The notes beneath the pieces are model-generated. The model did not search any database, was not told the DNA's origin, and saw only the letters and a program-made list of their open reading frames with translations. DNA of 64,000 bases from positions 1,674,001 to 1,738,000 of the forward strand of contig NZ_CP046980.1 of NCBI RefSeq assembly GCF_030408395.1, written 5' to 3'. The position numbers and the translations under genes are program-made. The DNA is from Corynebacterium aquatimens (GTDB taxonomy: Bacteria; Actinomycetota; Actinomycetes; Mycobacteriales; Mycobacteriaceae). The first letter of the stretch is position 1, and every line of letters begins with the position of its first letter. Positions 61,744-64,000 of the stretch are shown here, one piece after another.

Positions 61744-63201
61744 ATGAAACGATCCCTTATCGCAGGCATGAGCGCCGCAGCCATCGCAGCAACCGCACTC
61801 GTTGCGCCGCAAGCAGTCCACGCCGCAGACCCCGCCCCCGTCGTCCAGTCCGGCTCTGTGGAAACGCCGATCAAAGACAGCTTCCTGGGCTACATCCAGG
61901 GATTCGCCAAGGGCGAAATCCACGTTTCTGAAGGTGCGGAAAAGGTCCTGAACGGCGAAAAGACCAAAGCCTTCAAACTCCCCGTGAATGCAGACGACAC
62001 GAAGCTCGACGCAAACGGCAACGGCACCATCGAGTTAGATGGAAAGATCCAGTTCTATGGCCACAAGGGCTTGGGCGCGAATGGCGGCTGGGGTCTTGAC
62101 CTCAACTTCTCCGACATCAAGCTCAAGGTCGACGGCAAAAAGATGCAGATGCTCGCCGACTACGTCTCTGTCGGCGAGCTCCCCGGCGGTGAAGGCTCCA
62201 AGAACTCCCCCGCCGACGACGCCCTTATCGCCGAGTACGAGCTCGTTGCTCCGATCAAGCCCGAAGCCGGCAAGGAGTTCGACTTCAAGGTGAACAAAGG
62301 CCGCCTCAAGGATGGCGGCTTCGACGCCTTCATCGCCTACTCTGAGCAATACAAGCCCGAGGCCGACGCCTTCGGCGGCACGCTGAAGTTCGCTGAAAAG
62401 AAGAAGGAAGAGCCGACCAACACCAGCAAGCCGGAAGAGCCGACCAACACCAGCAAGCCGGAAGAGCCGACCAACACCAGCAAGCCGGAAGAGCCGACCA
62501 ACACCAGCAAGCCGGAAGAGCCGACCAACACCAGCAAGCCGGAAGAGCCGACCAACACCAGCAAGCCGGAAGAGCCGACCAACACCAGCAAGCCGGCCGA
62601 GCCGACCAACACCAGCAAGCCGGAAGAGCCGACCAACACCAGCAAGCCGGCCGAGCCGACCAACACCAGCAAGCCGGCCGAGCCGACCAACACCAGCAAG
62701 CCGGCCGAGCCGACCAACACCAGCAAGCCGGCCGAGCCGACCAACACCAGCAAGCCGGCCGAGCCGACCAGCACCAGCAAGCCGGCCGAGCCGACCAACA
62801 CCAGCAAGCCGGCCAAGCCGACCAACACCAGCAAGCCGGCCAAGCCGACCAACACCAGCAAGCCGGCCAAGCCGACCAACACCAGCAAGCCGGCCGAGCC
62901 GACCAACACCAGCAAGCCGGCCGAGCCGACCAACACCAGCAAGCCGGCCGAGCCGACCAACACCAGCAAGCCGGCCGAGCCGACCAACACCAGCAAGCCG
63001 GCCGAGCCGACCAACACCAGCAAGCCGGCACCGAACGCCGGCTCCTCGGAGAAAGCTAAGACCGCCGGTATCGTGATCGGCGTCCTCGCCGCTCTCGCAG
63101 CCATCATCGGCATCATCGGGTTCATAAACAGTGGCGCACTGGACAGCATCATGCGCCAGTTCCGTGGCGCACTGGACAGCATCATGCGCCAGTTCCGTTA
63201 A
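61744..63201 (+). CDS. htaB: HtaA-domain heme-binding surface protein HtaB with a 23-unit repeat stalk
   Basis: 485 aa. Signal peptide (1-28); one CR domain ~35-215 ('SFLGYIQG' with Tyr50, 'IQFYGHKG' with His107); a stalk of 23 tandem nonapeptides, mostly (E/A)EPTNTSKP, encoded by exactly 621 bases (62407-63027); membrane segment 'TAGIVIGVLAALAAIIGIIG'; and a C-terminus in which 'GALDSIMRQFR' occurs twice. HtaB of C. diphtheriae has a similar head and anchor; the stalk is presumably a spacer through the wall. GAAAGAAATAGGTAC precedes ATG 61744. Confidence 0.93.
   Translation: MKRSLIAGMSAAAIAATALVAPQAVHAADPAPVVQSGSVETPIKDSFLGYIQGFAKGEIHVSEGAEKVLNGEKTKAFKLPVNADDTKLDANGNGTIELDGKIQFYGHKGLGANGGWGLDLNFSDIKLKVDGKKMQMLADYVSVGELPGGEGSKNSPADDALIAEYELVAPIKPEAGKEFDFKVNKGRLKDGGFDAFIAYSEQYKPEADAFGGTLKFAEKKKEEPTNTSKPEEPTNTSKPEEPTNTSKPEEPTNTSKPEEPTNTSKPEEPTNTSKPEEPTNTSKPAEPTNTSKPEEPTNTSKPAEPTNTSKPAEPTNTSKPAEPTNTSKPAEPTNTSKPAEPTSTSKPAEPTNTSKPAKPTNTSKPAKPTNTSKPAKPTNTSKPAEPTNTSKPAEPTNTSKPAEPTNTSKPAEPTNTSKPAEPTNTSKPAPNAGSSEKAKTAGIVIGVLAALAAIIGIIGFINSGALDSIMRQFRGALDSIMRQFR
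62407..63027 (+). repeat. 23 tandem 27-bp repeats in htaB
   Basis: Units read GAAGAGCCGACCAACACCAG plus CAAGCCG with GAA/GCC and GAG/AAG variation at the first two codons and one AAC-to-AGC change (unit 14). Variant units occur in runs (seven EE first, three AK in units 16-18), a sign of expansion by unequal exchange. Confidence 0.97.
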
Positions 63202-63216
63202 GAAACCACTCCAACT

Positions 63217-63258
63217 AAAGTGGGGTCCATCGATTGCGGTGGCCCCCACTTTCTTTTT
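63217..63258 (+). terminator. Intrinsic terminator of htaB
   Basis: AAAGTGGGG / CCCCCACTTT stem followed by CTTTTTAG. The next gene starts 14 bases further on, so htaC is transcribed by read-through or has a promoter of its own inside htaB. Confidence 0.85.
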
Positions 63259-63271
63259 AGGAAGGATCCCA

Positions 63272-64000
63272 ATGTTCCTCGCCCACACCACCGGCACCCG
63301 TGCAGCGGCTGCTGTCGCCACGGCGGCAACCTTGACTGTCGCAAGCTTTGTCGCCCCCGCCAGCGCCGCAGCCCAAGATTCCGAAACACAGCCACGTATC
63401 ACCTCGGGCACTGTCCAGTGGCCGATCAAGGCGTCCTACCTCGACTACATCCAAGGCTTTGCGGAGGGCCGGATCCTCACCAGCCAGGGCGTTGTCCCGC
63501 TCAAGAACGGTAAGCAGAAGGTCACCAACCTCCGCTTCCCCGTCAACGCCGAAAAATCCCACGTTGACGGTAACGGCAACGGGGTGATTCAGCTCGACGG
63601 GGAGCTGCAGTTCTACGGGCACATGTCGATTCCGGTCGAGGGCAAATGGGGGCTGGATCTGAATTACAAAGACTTCAAGATCGTCGTCACGAACGGCACT
63701 GACGCCAAGATCACTGCGGACTATCACGTCCAAGGCGGCCTTCCCAACGAAGAGCCCAAGAACGAAAAAGTCGATGATGCGGAGCTCACCCGGTTTACGC
63801 TGCCCAAGAAAATCTCCGGAGGCACCTACCGCGCGCGCGTTGAGAGCATGACGCTTAGCGACGGCGGCTACAACTCACTTCTCGCCTACAACCAAAACCT
63901 TGAGTTCAAGGATGCGCCGCTTAACATCACGCTGAACAGCGGCGGGCAAACGGCTGGTTCCAGCGGCAGTTCCAATGAGAGTTCCGCCGACGCGGGTGAT
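63272..64000 (+). CDS. htaC: HtaA-domain heme-binding protein HtaC (partial, runs off the window)
   Basis: 243 codons are visible and the frame is open at the window end. Signal peptide with 'SFVAPASAAAQ' cleavage region; one CR domain ('SYLDYIQG' with Tyr59, 'LQFYGHMS' with His117, 'WGLDLNYKDFKI', 'SDGGYNSLLAYNQ'), closely related to that of htaB, so the two are probably duplicates. A Ser/Gly-rich linker begins at ~225. AGGAAGGATCCCA precedes ATG 63272. Follows the htaA-hmuTUV-htaB order known from C. diphtheriae. Confidence 0.9.
   Translation, partial: MFLAHTTGTRAAAAVATAATLTVASFVAPASAAAQDSETQPRITSGTVQWPIKASYLDYIQGFAEGRILTSQGVVPLKNGKQKVTNLRFPVNAEKSHVDGNGNGVIQLDGELQFYGHMSIPVEGKWGLDLNYKDFKIVVTNGTDAKITADYHVQGGLPNEEPKNEKVDDAELTRFTLPKKISGGTYRARVESMTLSDGGYNSLLAYNQNLEFKDAPLNITLNSGGQTAGSSGSSNESSADAGD

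Noticed and set aside
62407..63027. CRISPR-like array of 27-bp repeats
   Set aside because: The repeats are contiguous with no spacers, keep the htaB reading frame and encode a Pro/Thr/Ser stalk.
62035..63429. 464-codon repetitive frame opposite htaB
   Set aside because: Only translates the complement of the stalk repeats; htaB has signal peptide, heme domain and start signals.

Overview
The window is chromosomal DNA of a high-GC actinobacterium, almost certainly a Corynebacterium. The evidence is the mycothiol gene mca; the glyA-coaA-uppS-mca-greA and mfd-glmU-prsA-rplY-pth gene orders typical of the Corynebacteriales; a long GapX-type GAPDH; an htaA-hmuTUV-htaB-htaC heme-uptake locus; and DtxR-like boxes. 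Identifications rest on reading the sequence and remembered family features; no database search was run.

Layout. 0-10.8 kb: end of an MFS efflux pump, a GNAT enzyme, phoH, an LGFP lipoprotein, a small three-helix protein, glyA, coaA, a short-chain Z-prenyl synthase, mca with a small membrane partner, a DUF4307 protein, greA and a lipoprotein. 10.9-17.4 kb: two paralogous anchored surface proteins (415 and 1230 aa) flanking a Bax-inhibitor-1 protein and a tRNA-Leu of unusual shape. 17.6-31.8 kb: housekeeping block (mfd with a TetR gene, tRNA-Gln, glmU-prsA, rplY, two pth copies) with transporters and lipoproteins between. 31.8-45.4 kb: a flavin reductase, a secreted protein, an SDR gene cut by an ISL3-type insertion sequence with a perfect 8-bp target duplication, prfC, two tandem patatins, a BrkB-like protein, an intergenic repeat cluster, an MFS gene and an FAD dehydrogenase. 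45.6-55.2 kb: acyl-CoA catabolic genes, a sqdB-sqdX sulfolipid pair, gapX and a second hydrolase paralogue. 55.3-64 kb: heme oxygenase followed by the heme uptake locus, with DtxR-like boxes at three positions; the last gene runs off the window.

How the genes work together. The last region is a coherent iron-from-heme system: HtaA, HtaB and HtaC would bind heme at the surface, HmuT pass it to the HmuUV transporter, and HmuO release the iron, all under probable DtxR control. The sqdB-sqdX pair predicts sulfoquinovosyl diacylglycerol synthesis, a lipid best known from photosynthetic membranes.

The strongest unexplained signal is not a gene. The exact 11-mer CGTCGATAAGC (either strand) occurs 13 times in this 64 kb, in coding and non-coding DNA and in several reading frames, where about 0.03 copies are expected by chance. 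The insertion sequence lies exactly at the edge of one copy.
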